Part shown: piece by piece, positions 8,754 through 17,493 of the stretch
How the letters are laid out: each line of letters begins with the position of its first letter
Position numbering within the stretch: position 1 is the stretch's first letter
From: Eutreptiella sp. 'Long Island Sound 2002'
Lineage: Eukaryota > Euglenozoa > Euglenophyceae > Eutreptiales > Eutreptiaceae
DNA length: 64,000 nt
Assembly: GCA_964036045.1 (NCBI GenBank)
Contig: OZ038399.1
Coordinates: forward strand, 23,012,170 to 23,076,169
Direction: 5' to 3'
The notes under the pieces: generated by a model
Told to the model about the DNA's origin: nothing
Databases searched by the model: none
Seen by the model: only the letters and a program-made list of their open reading frames with translations
Program-made: the position numbers and the translations under genes

Positions 8754-10693
8754 ACTCCCGCCGGGGACAGCAATGGCTGGATCGCGTGTCCGAAGGCTTA
8801 AGGGTGCCTCTCGCGGACAGGGGTCTCGTCAGGTCCCGGATCCGATTATTATTGATGAGGGGTAATATGGTGGCGAGGGATTTGGGGGTTTTTGATTTTC
8901 TGGAGGCGGCTATTGCAGCACTTGACCGCCTGGAGCCAGACCTTTGGCCGGTGGTTTTTCGTGAATCGACGTCTCCAAAGCCGATCCTGGTGGGGTTGTC
9001 CCTGGATGTTCTGGAAAGGGGGATTGGGGAGGTGGGTAGCATTCGCATCCCGGATTTCATTTGGCACGCAGTGGCCCCAAATGATGTCCTGTCGGTGTCC
9101 ACGCGCACGTTACCGGGCATCCGCAGTATTTCCCCTGAGGGTTTGGTGATGGCTAGAGCCCTGGTGCGGGATGGCGTTTTGACACGGTGCCCTTCCAACC
9201 TTCCCCCTAATGGCTGGCTGTTCCCAGTTCCCAAAAATTCGGAGAAAGCATCTATGATAGTGCATTTAGTGCAGTTCAATAAACAGCATGCCAACCGCCC
9301 GCCGTCCTTCACCCTCCCGGTGGTGGAAGATTTGGCTTTCCTCATTGAGTTGCATTACTTGCGGGCGGGCCAGGGGTGTCTTGCGTTTTCTGAGGACGCG
9401 GGCCGCTATTTGTGCGACCCTTTTTTGCGCGCACTCGATGACCTGCGTTTGGAGGCACCTGAGGGGGCCCCCCTGCTGGCATGCCATGTTGATTTAAAGA
9501 ATGCATTCTGGTCTTTGCGTTTGCCAGATGACTTCAGGCAGGCCTTCAGGGTCAGTATTGACGGACAGACGTTCGCCTTCAATTGCCTGCCCTTTGGATG
9601 GCAATACTCTCCGGTAATTTGCCAGACCGTGTTAGGCTACTTGCTACAGGGGCTGGATTTGGTTTCGGTCTTGGTTTTGCACTACCTCGATGATTTTCTC
9701 GTTTTGGATTTCGGGGCAGGCAACGTGCGTTCGGCGGCGGCGCGCCTCTGTGACCTGTTGGGTCGTGAAGGGGCGATCATCAGCCCCAAGAGCATCCTTG
9801 AGCCTGTGCCGTCCATTGTCTGGTTGGGTAAGAAATTGGTGCTGTCGGGAGCGGGACAGGGCGTATTTGTGGTCTCCAACCAATGGATTGTCCTGCTTGG
9901 TCTATGGTTGCGCGTTGCGCTGCTGCCTTTATCCCGGAAGCTCGCTCGGCGGGTTATAGGCCGTTTTTCATGGGCCCTGAGACCCCAGGTGGGCGCTTGC
10001 CCCTTTTTGGCTGGCTGGTGGTCACATGTTATGTGGGGCTCTTCCTTTTTGCCTTCCACCCCCTTGAAGCTGGTGCATAGCCTCCTGCATTGCCTTGTCA
10101 TGTCACGACGCGGTTGGACCCCGAGACGTGTCGATTCCCCCTCTTCTGCGGGCAGAGGCCTAGTTTTTGTCGACGCGGCCTTCGATTTGGACCGCTTCAA
10201 GGTGGGTCTCTGGGGTCCAGCGCTGGGGGGCAGGGATTTTCGCTGTGGGCTCGAGGTTTTGACGCAGCAGGAGGCAGAGTTGGACTCCCTGGTCCAGGGC
10301 CTTAATTTCATCGTCAATGTGGGCTGGCCCGTCTTCAGGATGGTTGGGGACAATGCCTCCTCCCTGGGCCAATTGGCGGGGATGCGCGCCCGGTCTGGTT
10401 TAAAGAGGCATAACAGGAACCTGCGCAGAGCCTTTCACCTGCTCCAGAGGTCTGCTTCGACTGTTTTTCTCGAATGGGTCCCAGGTGATCTCAACCCGGC
10501 TGACTGTTTCTCCCGTATTGACGGTGATTTCGGCGGCGACTTCGCTGCGGCGGGGTTAGCAGCTTGGGACAGGTTTCGTTCCCTGCAGGCTTTTCCCGCC
10601 CTCCCTTGCCCTGTATGGATTGCAGATTTGCCCAAGGGACGCACTGCTATGGACAGACAGCTTGCACAGTGTCCTGTGGGGGCTGTCTCTTAG
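8528..10693 (+). CDS. Reverse transcriptase - RNase H of the YR retrotransposon
   Basis: Open for 716 codons from the TTG at 8543 and a little further upstream. The RT palm is clear: VDLKNAFWSLRL (first catalytic Asp at residue 317), LPFGWQYSP (349-357) and HYLDDFLVL (YLDD 381-384). The RNase H domain follows with FVDAAF (Asp544), TQQEAELDSL (Glu577 or 579), MVGDNAS (Asp603) and PGDLNPADCFSRI (Asp654), so its acidic residues are present. It copies the element RNA and removes the template strand. Arrangement and motifs match DIRS-like RTs. No integrase follows. The N-terminal 200 residues are Pro/Arg-rich then helical, with no domain I recognise. Confidence 0.85.
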   Translation, partial: DGGGALPPTLPPPHKPPSQARRSGPAVPPNASPSPRSSGVGPGTTSEPPPLCEEEAAGLDFFACGLEEEGSELLLNSRRGQQWLDRVSEGLRVPLADRGLVRSRIRLLLMRGNMVARDLGVFDFLEAAIAALDRLEPDLWPVVFRESTSPKPILVGLSLDVLERGIGEVGSIRIPDFIWHAVAPNDVLSVSTRTLPGIRSISPEGLVMARALVRDGVLTRCPSNLPPNGWLFPVPKNSEKASMIVHLVQFNKQHANRPPSFTLPVVEDLAFLIELHYLRAGQGCLAFSEDAGRYLCDPFLRALDDLRLEAPEGAPLLACHVDLKNAFWSLRLPDDFRQAFRVSIDGQTFAFNCLPFGWQYSPVICQTVLGYLLQGLDLVSVLVLHYLDDFLVLDFGAGNVRSAAARLCDLLGREGAIISPKSILEPVPSIVWLGKKLVLSGAGQGVFVVSNQWIVLLGLWLRVALLPLSRKLARRVIGRFSWALRPQVGACPFLAGWWSHVMWGSSFLPSTPLKLVHSLLHCLVMSRRGWTPRRVDSPSSAGRGLVFVDAAFDLDRFKVGLWGPALGGRDFRCGLEVLTQQEAELDSLVQGLNFIVNVGWPVFRMVGDNASSLGQLAGMRARSGLKRHNRNLRRAFHLLQRSASTVFLEWVPGDLNPADCFSRIDGDFGGDFAAAGLAAWDRFRSLQAFPALPCPVWIADLPKGRTAMDRQLAQCPVGAVS
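8531..8540 (+). promoter_or_regulatory. G10 run at the recombinase/RT frame overlap (possible -1 slip site)
   Basis: Ten consecutive G residues lie where the recombinase frame (codons ACG GGG GGG GGG CGT) and the RT frame (GGG GGG GGG GCG TTG) overlap in the -1 relation. The first ATG of the RT frame is about 105 codons further on. Slippage here would make a gag-YR-RT polyprotein. A homopolymer sequencing error is the main alternative. Confidence 0.35.
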
Positions 10694-11735
10694 TGTTGGC
10701 GGAACGCTTCGCAGGGTGGGATGCTGGGGGCCTCTTGCCATTTTTCAACAGGTCCCTATCCACGACCACGCGACCATGTGCCCCAGGCCGGACGCCTGTT
10801 GGCTGGAGTGCCTGTGGCGAGTTCGCTGCGGCGTTCCCCACGGTGTCTGTGCTTAGGGGTGTCGTGACTGCGCGGGGTGCCATAAAACTATCTTTGGTCG
10901 CTGGAGTATGGCTTGGTGCTGACTGAACCACAAAGACCGCCATGGGTATCTCAGTACACCTGGGGTCGCGGGACGTGTTCGTTCATGCGCACCCAAATGC
11001 CCTAGGAAAGCAATGGAACCTGAAGATGGGTATCCCGTTGCAAAGTTATTGGGCCAACACGCGCAGGCGGGTTACCAACACTTTCATAGGGGCCTTGTGC
11101 AACGCGCTGCCGTCTGTTGCCACCTGGGGAGGGTTTCTTCTGTCCCTTGTCGCTTGGATACGGCTTGCAATATTGTCCCAGTACCCGCTCTCTGTCGTGC
11201 GCAGTGCAACGATTTGCGCCGCCGTACGGGTTCTAGCGCGCACACCGTGGGATACTGCAAAAACGGTGGAGTGGATATGTTTTGTTTCCGTGCGCTTGCC
11301 CCAGGATATGTTGTTTTAGTTTCGGATCTGTGGGGTTGGCTGCGTAGAACAACGGAGTGGAGGACAGGTTTGTATGCGTCATGGCATGTATCCCACGTGG
11401 GGCCCTGCACGGAGTGGTGTGGGGATTGGGCAGCGGATGGCGACACCCTGTGCGCCATGGCAGATTCTGCGAGGGGTCCAGCGTCGGTGGGCTGGGGAGT
11501 CCACTGGGGGAGGGGGGTGCACTGAAGGTCTGGTGTCGTTGGACTCTTGTGTACGCCGTTTCAGTAGGTTGTAGCTTTGTGCGTGTCAACTTAATGAGCC
11601 CCCATTGCACTGATCCACGGGGTATTTCTTGTTTCACAACGAAAGGTGCCTATGGCAATGCCATTGAAGAGCTTTTTGTTCTGACTTTGTTGTCTTGCAA
11701 CTGTCTGCTTGCGTTAGCAGGTTAGCATTCAACAT
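10694..11735 (+). other. 3' non-coding region of the YR retrotransposon and flank
   Basis: Holds the right copy of the 23-bp repeat (10940-10962). Frames of 120-170 codons exist, but their Cys/Trp/Gly-rich composition shows no domain, and I do not call them genes. The right end of the element is probably within this stretch. Confidence 0.4.
10940..10962 (+). repeat. Right 23-bp direct repeat of the YR retrotransposon
   Basis: Identical to 5964-5986 and 247 bases after the RT stop. In a split-direct-repeat element this would be the A2 segment, with a B2 end further right that I could not identify. Confidence 0.6.
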
Positions 11736-11739
11736 TCGT

Positions 11740-11910
11740 GTCCCGCAGCGGGGTCCCAACGGGGCTGGGGCACAACCTGCTTATGCGGTTTTCCAGCCTC
11801 GGCAGCTCAAAAATGGAAATTTCCGAAACTGATTTTTTTGATATTCTGACCATCCAAAATAATGAAATATCCCATGTAAAGCATTTTTTAGCCCCTCTTT
11901 ATGTGTCTTT
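11740..11910. repeat. Copy of the dispersed short repeat
   Basis: Shares GGGGCTGGGGCACAACCTGC, CCTCGGCAGCTCAAAAATGG, GATATT…GACCATCCAAAAT and GTAAAGCAT with the copies at 3.9-4.1 kb. Confidence 0.65.
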
Positions 11911-11929
11911 CACTGGCCGCTGCTGCTGC

Positions 11930-12290
11930 GGGGGTCGTCGTTGCGGCCCTGGCCTTTGCCGCCGCGGCCGCCCCGGGCCGTGTGGGGGCTGGCTCGCCCC
12001 GTGATTCCGCCAGCTCGCAGCGGAGGGTGTTGATCACGCCCTCAAGGGACGCAACCTGGCGCTGGAGCTTGCCCCCTTTGCGCCCCTTGGAACGGGAGCG
12101 GCCGCGCGCCGCCCCCTCGTCAATGGTCGCGGGCGGATCACCCGCAAGAAATGGTGCCAGCGCCGCTCCGAGGCGCCGTAAGGACCGCGGGGCGCTGTAG
12201 GAGGGCAGCCAACTGGGTGGCCACCCCCGCTGGGTCGCCCATCGTGCGCAGGGTGCGAGGGCGGGTGTGAGAGAAGACGCGTGCGCGTCA
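11930..12290 (-). pseudogene. Fragment of a retroelement ORF with a coiled-coil segment
   Basis: The minus strand reads RQVASLEGVINTLRCELAES, a heptad-like coiled coil, followed by an Ala/Pro/Thr-rich tail. Upstream (about 12240) lies GDPAGVATQLAALLQRP in another phase, so the frame is broken. A LINE 3' tail lies next to it at 12354-12416, on the plus strand. Probably an old retroelement scrap, not a gene. Confidence 0.4.
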
Positions 12291-12349
12291 ATAGAGAAGG
12301 AAAGGAAGTTGTGGCTCAGCTAGGCAGCCTCACCACGTGCAGGTACACA

Positions 12350-12680
12350 ACAAGACTCGGCCCACCTCCCCACCCCTCTGCCTCTGTACATAGGCCAGCG
12401 GACGCTTATAGACGAATATGTGTCTTTCACGGTATTTGGGTCTTTGGGGGGGGGGGGGGGGTCCCAAGGGGGCTGGGGCACAACCTGCTTATGCAGCTTT
12501 CTAGCCTCGGCAGCTCAAAAAATGGTCGTCCCTCTCCCCTCTTCGAGGTGTCTTGCTGAAGGCAATAGAATTTCCGAAACCGATTTTTTTGATATTCGGA
12601 CCATTCACAATGATCAAATATCCTATGTAAAGCATGTTTTAGACCCCTTTTCACCCTATGTGGGTGCTGGAGGGTGGGGT
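12350..12680. repeat. LINE 3' tail plus dispersed short-repeat copy
   Basis: 12354-12416 matches 1427-1488. 12400-12660 contains the dispersed repeat with an inserted CTCTTCGAGGTGTCTTGCTG…GGCAATAGAATTTCC motif (12534-12575) that also occurs near 3518 and 12734. Confidence 0.6.
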
Positions 12681-13415
12681 GGGGGGGGTCTCAATGACTT
12701 CGTGACTGACTAACTGATTGATTGACTATGCTGCCTCTCTCTTCGAGGTGCCTTGCCGACAGGCAATAGATTTTTTGTTCTCCATAACCAGTGAGGACGT
12801 AGGAGCAACCAATATTGAAAGTTGTTGTGCCTCTCACCCCCGCCTGAGGTTTTCCATGCCTAGAAATACCCAAGCCGATGCTACCCTATCCTTTTGGTTA
12901 GGGCTGGTGCGTGAGTCAGGCTACCTGCGCCACATACCCAACTGTTCAGAGGTGCCTGACACCCCCCCTCCCCGGTGGCCCCCTCTCACTGTCTCATCCA
13001 CTACGTGTTTTAAGGCATGTTGGGGACCACCCAAACTTGACAAAACCCCGCTCAACTGCCATGTTCACCGAAGCACTGTTGCGGGTATATCACCCTCTAC
13101 GATACCCTGGGGCAGCATACAAACTGTGCCTGTGACCTTGCCTTCCCAAGTTCATGGTGCTGAGCACCCCCCTGAGGTACCATAGGCGTGATTCTTAGTT
13201 TGAACCCCCTGCTGCGGGCGGCTGCATGGCTGATGCACATGAGCAGGCTGAATTCTGCAAGCAGGGTTGTTGGTGTTATGTAGACAGAAAATCCATTGAC
13301 AAGGAGAGCACAAATGGTTTACAAAATATGGTACGCTGACCGGGTGGCGCAAGAAAGAAGGGGAGAAGTATTGAGCATTCAAGGAGCCTGAAGTCGGTGT
13401 CAAGAAAAAAGCTGA
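12681..13415. other. No gene recognised
   Basis: A TGACTAACTGATTGATTGAC block and the CTCTTCGAGGTGCCTTGCCG hairpin motif lie at 12703-12775. A 155-codon open frame at 12718-13185 has no recognisable domain and starts inside repeat sequence. Confidence 0.5.
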
Positions 13416-13439
13416 GCAACCGCTTCTTTTAGTTCTCGC

Positions 13440-14504
13440 TTGCCGCCTGCCTTTGCCTCCCCCAGACCATCCCCTTCCTTTCCACCCCCACTCTTGTCCC
13501 TTGCAAGACGGCGTGTCCCTCTGGCGCCCACTTCGCCCAAGCAAAGCCTTGACACCACAGGCACCGAGGCCACGTTGAACGTCTGGGGCCTGTTCGAGGC
13601 AAGCCGCAGCCCCACCCAAAGCTTCTGGGATGGCATACCGGTGTGCCCGTGGATGAAACTCCCTCGCAACATCCGCTACCCTCGGTTCGCGGCCCAAATC
13701 GATCCCGAAGCCAACGAGGTGGTGCGCGACTGCATTCAGCGTCTCAACAAGCGCCAGGACGACGGGGAAATCCTATGGGCCCCCGAGCCTAGCACGGGGT
13801 CCCTGTTGCAGCCTGTCGCCCTGGGAGGGTGGCATGGCGCTTCCAACGACCCGGACTGGGACTACAGCGTACTTCTCCGGCGCGACCTCCCAACAGAGGA
13901 TCTCTGCAGAGCGGCCCAGGTGCCGGACTACATCATCGGCATCTGGGACTTGACGGTGCTGGCGCACCAGCTCAGACCCCAGTTCGCGCGCCGCTGCCGC
14001 TGCGAGTACCAGGAGCTGCCGGTCCCCTGCCCGACCAACGCGTACGCGCTGCTGGACCGGGAGTTCGCGCCGTCGTGGTGGGTGCCGATCCGGAAGGGCG
14101 GCAAGAACATCAACACCGCGAAGCTGCCGCAGTGGGGGGACCCCAACGGCCCGGAGCGGACGTCTTGGTTCATGTCAACTGGAAAGGACAGCCTGGAGGT
14201 CCTTCGGGACATGGATCGCTCAAACGATGGAAATGTGGATATGTTGGAGGTTGAGCGGTACGTTTCGGGTCAGGAAAGCTTCAATATGGAGTGGTACAAG
14301 CACAGCAAACGGCGCAGCCCCTGTCGTCTGGTGAACGGGCAGGTGCACCTCAATCACACGCTGTGGTGGTTTACGTTGATAGACCGGGCGCTGGATCACG
14401 AGTGGGTAGCGAACAAACCTGCGGATTTACGCAAAGTGTACGTCCCACCGCGCTTTGAACGACATGCTGAGTTGTGCAGGGCCATTCTGGACGGACGCGG
14501 GTAG
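13440..14504 (+). CDS. Single EF-hand protein of unknown function (exon or partial)
   Basis: 354 codons open from a TTG; the frame is open back to a stop at 13413-13415, and the first ATG is about 71 codons in. No ATG lies at the front and a pyrimidine-rich CAG precedes, so the true start may lie in an upstream exon. Residues 259-270 (DRSNDGNVDMLE, from 14214) match a canonical EF-hand loop: Asp1, Ser3, Asp5, Gly6, Val8, Asp9, Glu12, with helices either side. The rest is well-mixed protein sequence (for example YIIGIWDLTVLAHQL, CPTNAYALLDREF, SWWVPIRKGGKNINT) that I do not recognise. A stop follows GRG, but the same phase stays open to 14858, so a short intron or a nonsense change is possible. 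Calcium binding is inferred from the loop only. Confidence 0.5.
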   Translation: MPPAFASPRPSPSFPPPLLSLARRRVPLAPTSPKQSLDTTGTEATLNVWGLFEASRSPTQSFWDGIPVCPWMKLPRNIRYPRFAAQIDPEANEVVRDCIQRLNKRQDDGEILWAPEPSTGSLLQPVALGGWHGASNDPDWDYSVLLRRDLPTEDLCRAAQVPDYIIGIWDLTVLAHQLRPQFARRCRCEYQELPVPCPTNAYALLDREFAPSWWVPIRKGGKNINTAKLPQWGDPNGPERTSWFMSTGKDSLEVLRDMDRSNDGNVDMLEVERYVSGQESFNMEWYKHSKRRSPCRLVNGQVHLNHTLWWFTLIDRALDHEWVANKPADLRKVYVPPRFERHAELCRAILDGRG

Positions 14505-14858
14505 ACCACAACACACAGCCCACCAAGCGACCACTTGGCGCCGGAAAAGGACCGGCCATCCCCACAGTGGACAGTGGGGACGCGGGCCGCTGCAGTCGCG
14601 GCCGTAGTCGCTGGGCGGGCCTTCGACGCCGGTGGCCCCGTCCCGGCAGGGGAGGCCCCAGTGCTGTCGCGTGTGAAACGCCAACGGGCCCGTGGGACAA
14701 CCAGCGACGAGCAAATCATCGCACGAACCGCTACAAAGATTCGGGTGGGCTTCCGAGTGGCAGCTTCCGAGCTTCGTGCAAAATACTGGGCCGGCCGGGC
14801 GTCGGTGCGGACAACCAGCGGGGGATTCGTGCTGTGGCTGTATGGCAAAAGAATTTGA
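14505..14858 (+). other. In-phase continuation of the EF-hand ORF after its stop
   Basis: After the TAG at 14502-14504 the same phase remains open for 117 codons, ending LWLYGKRI. It includes an Ala-rich stretch and ARTATKIRVGFRVAASELRA. It might be a second exon or chance. The GT at 14502 and AG at 14519 would make a very short intron, which I consider weak. Confidence 0.25.
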
Positions 14859-15720
14859 ACCCCTTCGCTCTGTTTACGATGAGAGCCAATGCCCAGAAGA
14901 AAAAAACAAACAACACTGACCATCGAATACTTAACGCTGCAGGCAATGATTCCAATACGACAGCACCATTCACCGGATCTCCCCGAAGGGCTTCGGGAGG
15001 CGGGGGGGGGGGGGCGATGCATTATGATCCAGACCTGCCCTTCCCACTGCAACTGTATCGTTACTGTCCTTCGCCTTCTCTCTTGTGTCTCCTCGGCCTG
15101 CTCGCTTCTCTTGTTTGGACCACCACTGCCCAGAGCAATATAGGCCCCAGGGGGTGGACCAGACCCCCAACATTCAGGGAACGCGTTCAGGGTTGCGGCG
15201 CACCTGCCCATCGGAACGATGCAGAGAAGATTGGCACCGCCTCTGCCCAAAGACGACAGCATTTATCGAGAACGTGTCAGTGTTTGAGCTCCCCCGGACG
15301 GCCCAAGAAACATTCGATAGCCACGCGCCAGTGCGGTGACCTCAAGGCAATACTCGGTGCTGGTCTGGTTTGCGCTGCAGGGGCAGCACAGCACAACAAG
15401 TCATGAATGAAGAACAGCTTGTTGAACTGAGTAAGGCTGGCATGAGGTCAGGATCATGCGGGTTTTAAATCAAAACCGGACGTCACGGCCCCCATCCCCC
15501 TCCTGGGCGTTGGGACCCTGAGACCGTACTGGGGAGGGGGGCGGTCTATTTGCGTTTGAGACCTGGTGAACGTCCAAGAGACACCGTTGTCGATTGCTGT
15601 CCTGTGCGCCGGGGCTGCCCCCTGCCGGCGCTGGCAGGCGCTCTTCACACGGGGCCCTCGGCATCCCATCTGCATCCAAGAAAGCGATGCGGGGCAGGGG
15701 GTACCCCAAGTCGGAGTGTA
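14859..15720. other. No gene recognised
   Basis: Mixed-composition non-coding sequence with a G11-12 run near 15003. Frames here are short and lack domains. Confidence 0.5.
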
Positions 15721-15841
15721 AAGCGTAAGTCGCTTATTTTTTTTTTTTTGGCGTAAGTCGCGTTTTTTTTTTGGCGTAAGTCGCGTGTGGGAAAAAGAAA
15801 CTGAAAAATGTATGATACGCGACTTACGCTTTTTTTGCGAC
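15721..15841. repeat. GGCGTAAGTCGCG / poly-T repeat cluster with inverted copy
   Basis: GCGTAAGTCGC followed by T8-T13 occurs three times in direct orientation, then once inverted (GCGACTTACGC, 15820-15832) directly before the 85-bp array. A second cluster of the same motif lies at 16999-17110. Confidence 0.7.
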
Positions 15842-16628
15842 GATACGGCAGGGGTGAGGTAGCCATTTTGCCCACTTGTGGGCCACTTCTGATTTTGCCC
15901 CCCGCTCTGAAGCGGTGGGGATCCCCGATACGGCAGGGGTGAGGTAGCCACTTTGCCCACTTGTGGGCCACTTCTGATTTTGCCCCCCGCTCTGAAGCGG
16001 TGGGGATCCCCGATACGGCAGGGGTGAGGTAGCCATTTTGCCCACTTGTGGGCCACTTCTGATTTTGCCCCCCGCTCTGAAGCGGTGGGGATCCCCGATA
16101 CGGCAGGGGTGAGGTAGCCATTTTGCCCACTTGTGGGCCACTTCTGATTTTGCCCCCCGCTCTGAAGCGGTGGGGATCCCCGATACGGCAGGGGTGAGGT
16201 AGCCATTTTGCCCACTTGTGGGCCACTTCTGCTTCTGCCCCCCGCTCTGAAGCGGTGGGGATCCCCGATACGGCAGGGGTGAGGTAGCCATTTTGCCCAC
16301 TTGTGGGCCACTTCTGATTTTGCCCCCCGCTCTGAAGCGGTGGGGATCCCCGATACGGCAGGGGTGAGGTAGCCATTTTGCCCACTTGTGGGCCACTTCT
16401 GATTCTGCCCCCCGCTCTGAAGCGGTGGGGATCCCCGATACGGCAGGGGTGAGGTAGCCATTTTGCCCACTTGTGGGCCACTTCTGATTCTGCCCCCCGC
16501 TCTGAAGCGGTGGGGATCCCCGATACGGCAGGGGTGAGGTAGCCATTTTGCCCACTTGTGGGCCACTTCTGATTTTGCCCCCCGCTCTGAAGCGGTGGGG
16601 ATCCCCGATACGGCAGGGGTGAGGTAGC
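15842..16628 (+). repeat. 85-bp tandem repeat array (9.26 units)
   Basis: Units start at GATACGGCAGGGGTGAGGTA every 85 bases (15842, 15927 … 16607). Copies are almost identical, with a few changes in the ATTTT/CTTCT/ATTCT position. Each unit holds the palindrome-like CCCACTTGTGGG and the inverted pair CCGCT…AGCGG. Because 85 is not divisible by three and the unit lacks stops on the minus strand, artificial frames of 277-410 codons arise; they are not genes. The inverted counterpart lies at 20296-20687. Confidence 0.95.
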
Positions 16629-17493
16629 TGATCGCAATCATCACTTGACACATCCACGTGTCACCGCATGGGGGGCAGGGGCACACACGTTCCTTCTGGG
16701 GGGACTGTTCAAAGGGGGGCGGCGGTGATGGCTCAAGGCCTTGCTGTTGCCATTGGCTCGCGTTGGCTGTTTTTGTGCAAATTGCTACGCAACACTTTTG
16801 TCGTTTTTTCGAGTCCTACACCTCAAGTGCCGGCTGCTTTGGCAGGGAGGGACGGGGCGGGTGGGGACCCGGCGGGTGGGTCATTGGCCAATAGTCGTTT
16901 TACCTGAACTCTCATTCGGATTGATTTGGGAATTGGGCCACTCGCAAACTTCCTGACCTCCGACTTGGAGGAAAGCGTAACTCGATTGTGGAAATAAGCG
17001 TAAGTCGCTTTTTTATATTTTTTTTTGGCGTAAGTCGCGTAACTTTTTTTTTTGGCGTAAGTCGCGTACACTTCTTTTTTTTTGGCGTAAGTAGCGTATG
17101 GGAAAAAAAAACCCATTTTTCAAAAAAAAAAAAAAGGCGGGGAAACACAAGAACCACCCAACAACCGCCATTGCTACCGGAGGAGGTGAAGCATATAGCC
17201 CCCACGGACATTTTGGGTACCTCCGGCACGGGTAAAGCAATGGAGCTGTGGCGTGAAGGGTGGTTTTTATACTCATCGCCGAATGGCGGCGGAAATAACG
17301 TGCGGCACATGGCGGAATCATGACCGCGAACAAAAAATGCAATTTGCCCTTCGGCCTTTGGCAAGCGGTATCAAAATAACTATATTGCTGCCGGCGCCAC
17401 CGGCTACGAAGCTCAAGCCAGTGATACCACCTGAGTCCGGTCACCTGGGGCGAAGTACATTCTTCGCATGCAACCATAATGGCGTGGGGCCAA
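16629..17493. repeat. Non-coding flank of the transposase with GCGTAAGTCGC cluster
   Basis: No gene seen. 16999-17110 carries four GGCGTAAGT(C/A)GCG units separated by poly-T, as at 15721-15841. A poly-A block at 17104-17135 follows. Confidence 0.6.

Larger units (their letters stand above)
5964..10962 (+). mobile_element. Tyrosine-recombinase retrotransposon, order gag-YR-RT/RNase H
   Basis: Three consecutive plus-strand reading frames encode a gag-like protein, a tyrosine recombinase and an RT-RNase H. Exact 23-bp direct repeats at 5964-5986 and 10940-10962 bracket them and may be part of split direct repeats, as in Ngaro/PAT-type elements (family knowledge). The true termini may lie outside these repeats, so the limits are minimal. 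DIRS, PAT and Ngaro elements place the recombinase after RT. Here it precedes RT, an order I associate with the trypanosomatid VIPER/TATE group. No integrase or LTRs are present. The frames are open, so the copy looks young. Confidence 0.7.

Noticed and set aside
7231-8865. 544-codon frame overlapping recombinase and RT
   Set aside because: Arg/Ser/Pro-rich shadow frame; the recombinase and RT catalytic motifs lie in the other two phases.
8581-9345. 254-codon minus-strand frame opposite RT
   Set aside because: Antisense of the RT frame with no domain of its own.
12718-13185. 155-codon ORF as a host gene
   Set aside because: Begins inside dispersed repeat sequence and shows no recognisable domain.
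14396-15406. 288-310-codon frames on both strands after the EF-hand ORF
   Set aside because: Low-quality composition, no motifs, and they overlap the G11-12 run; only the in-phase continuation to 14858 is noted.
15842-16628. CRISPR-like array
   Set aside because: Units are contiguous 85-mers without unique spacers, in a eukaryotic repeat setting, with no cas genes.
15454-16686. Long minus-strand frames (277-410 codons) rich in SGIPTASERGA / FRAGG repeats
   Set aside because: They are the 85-bp tandem repeat read in three phases; the unit is stop-free and 85 is not a multiple of three, so every frame is open. Same for 20272-20770.
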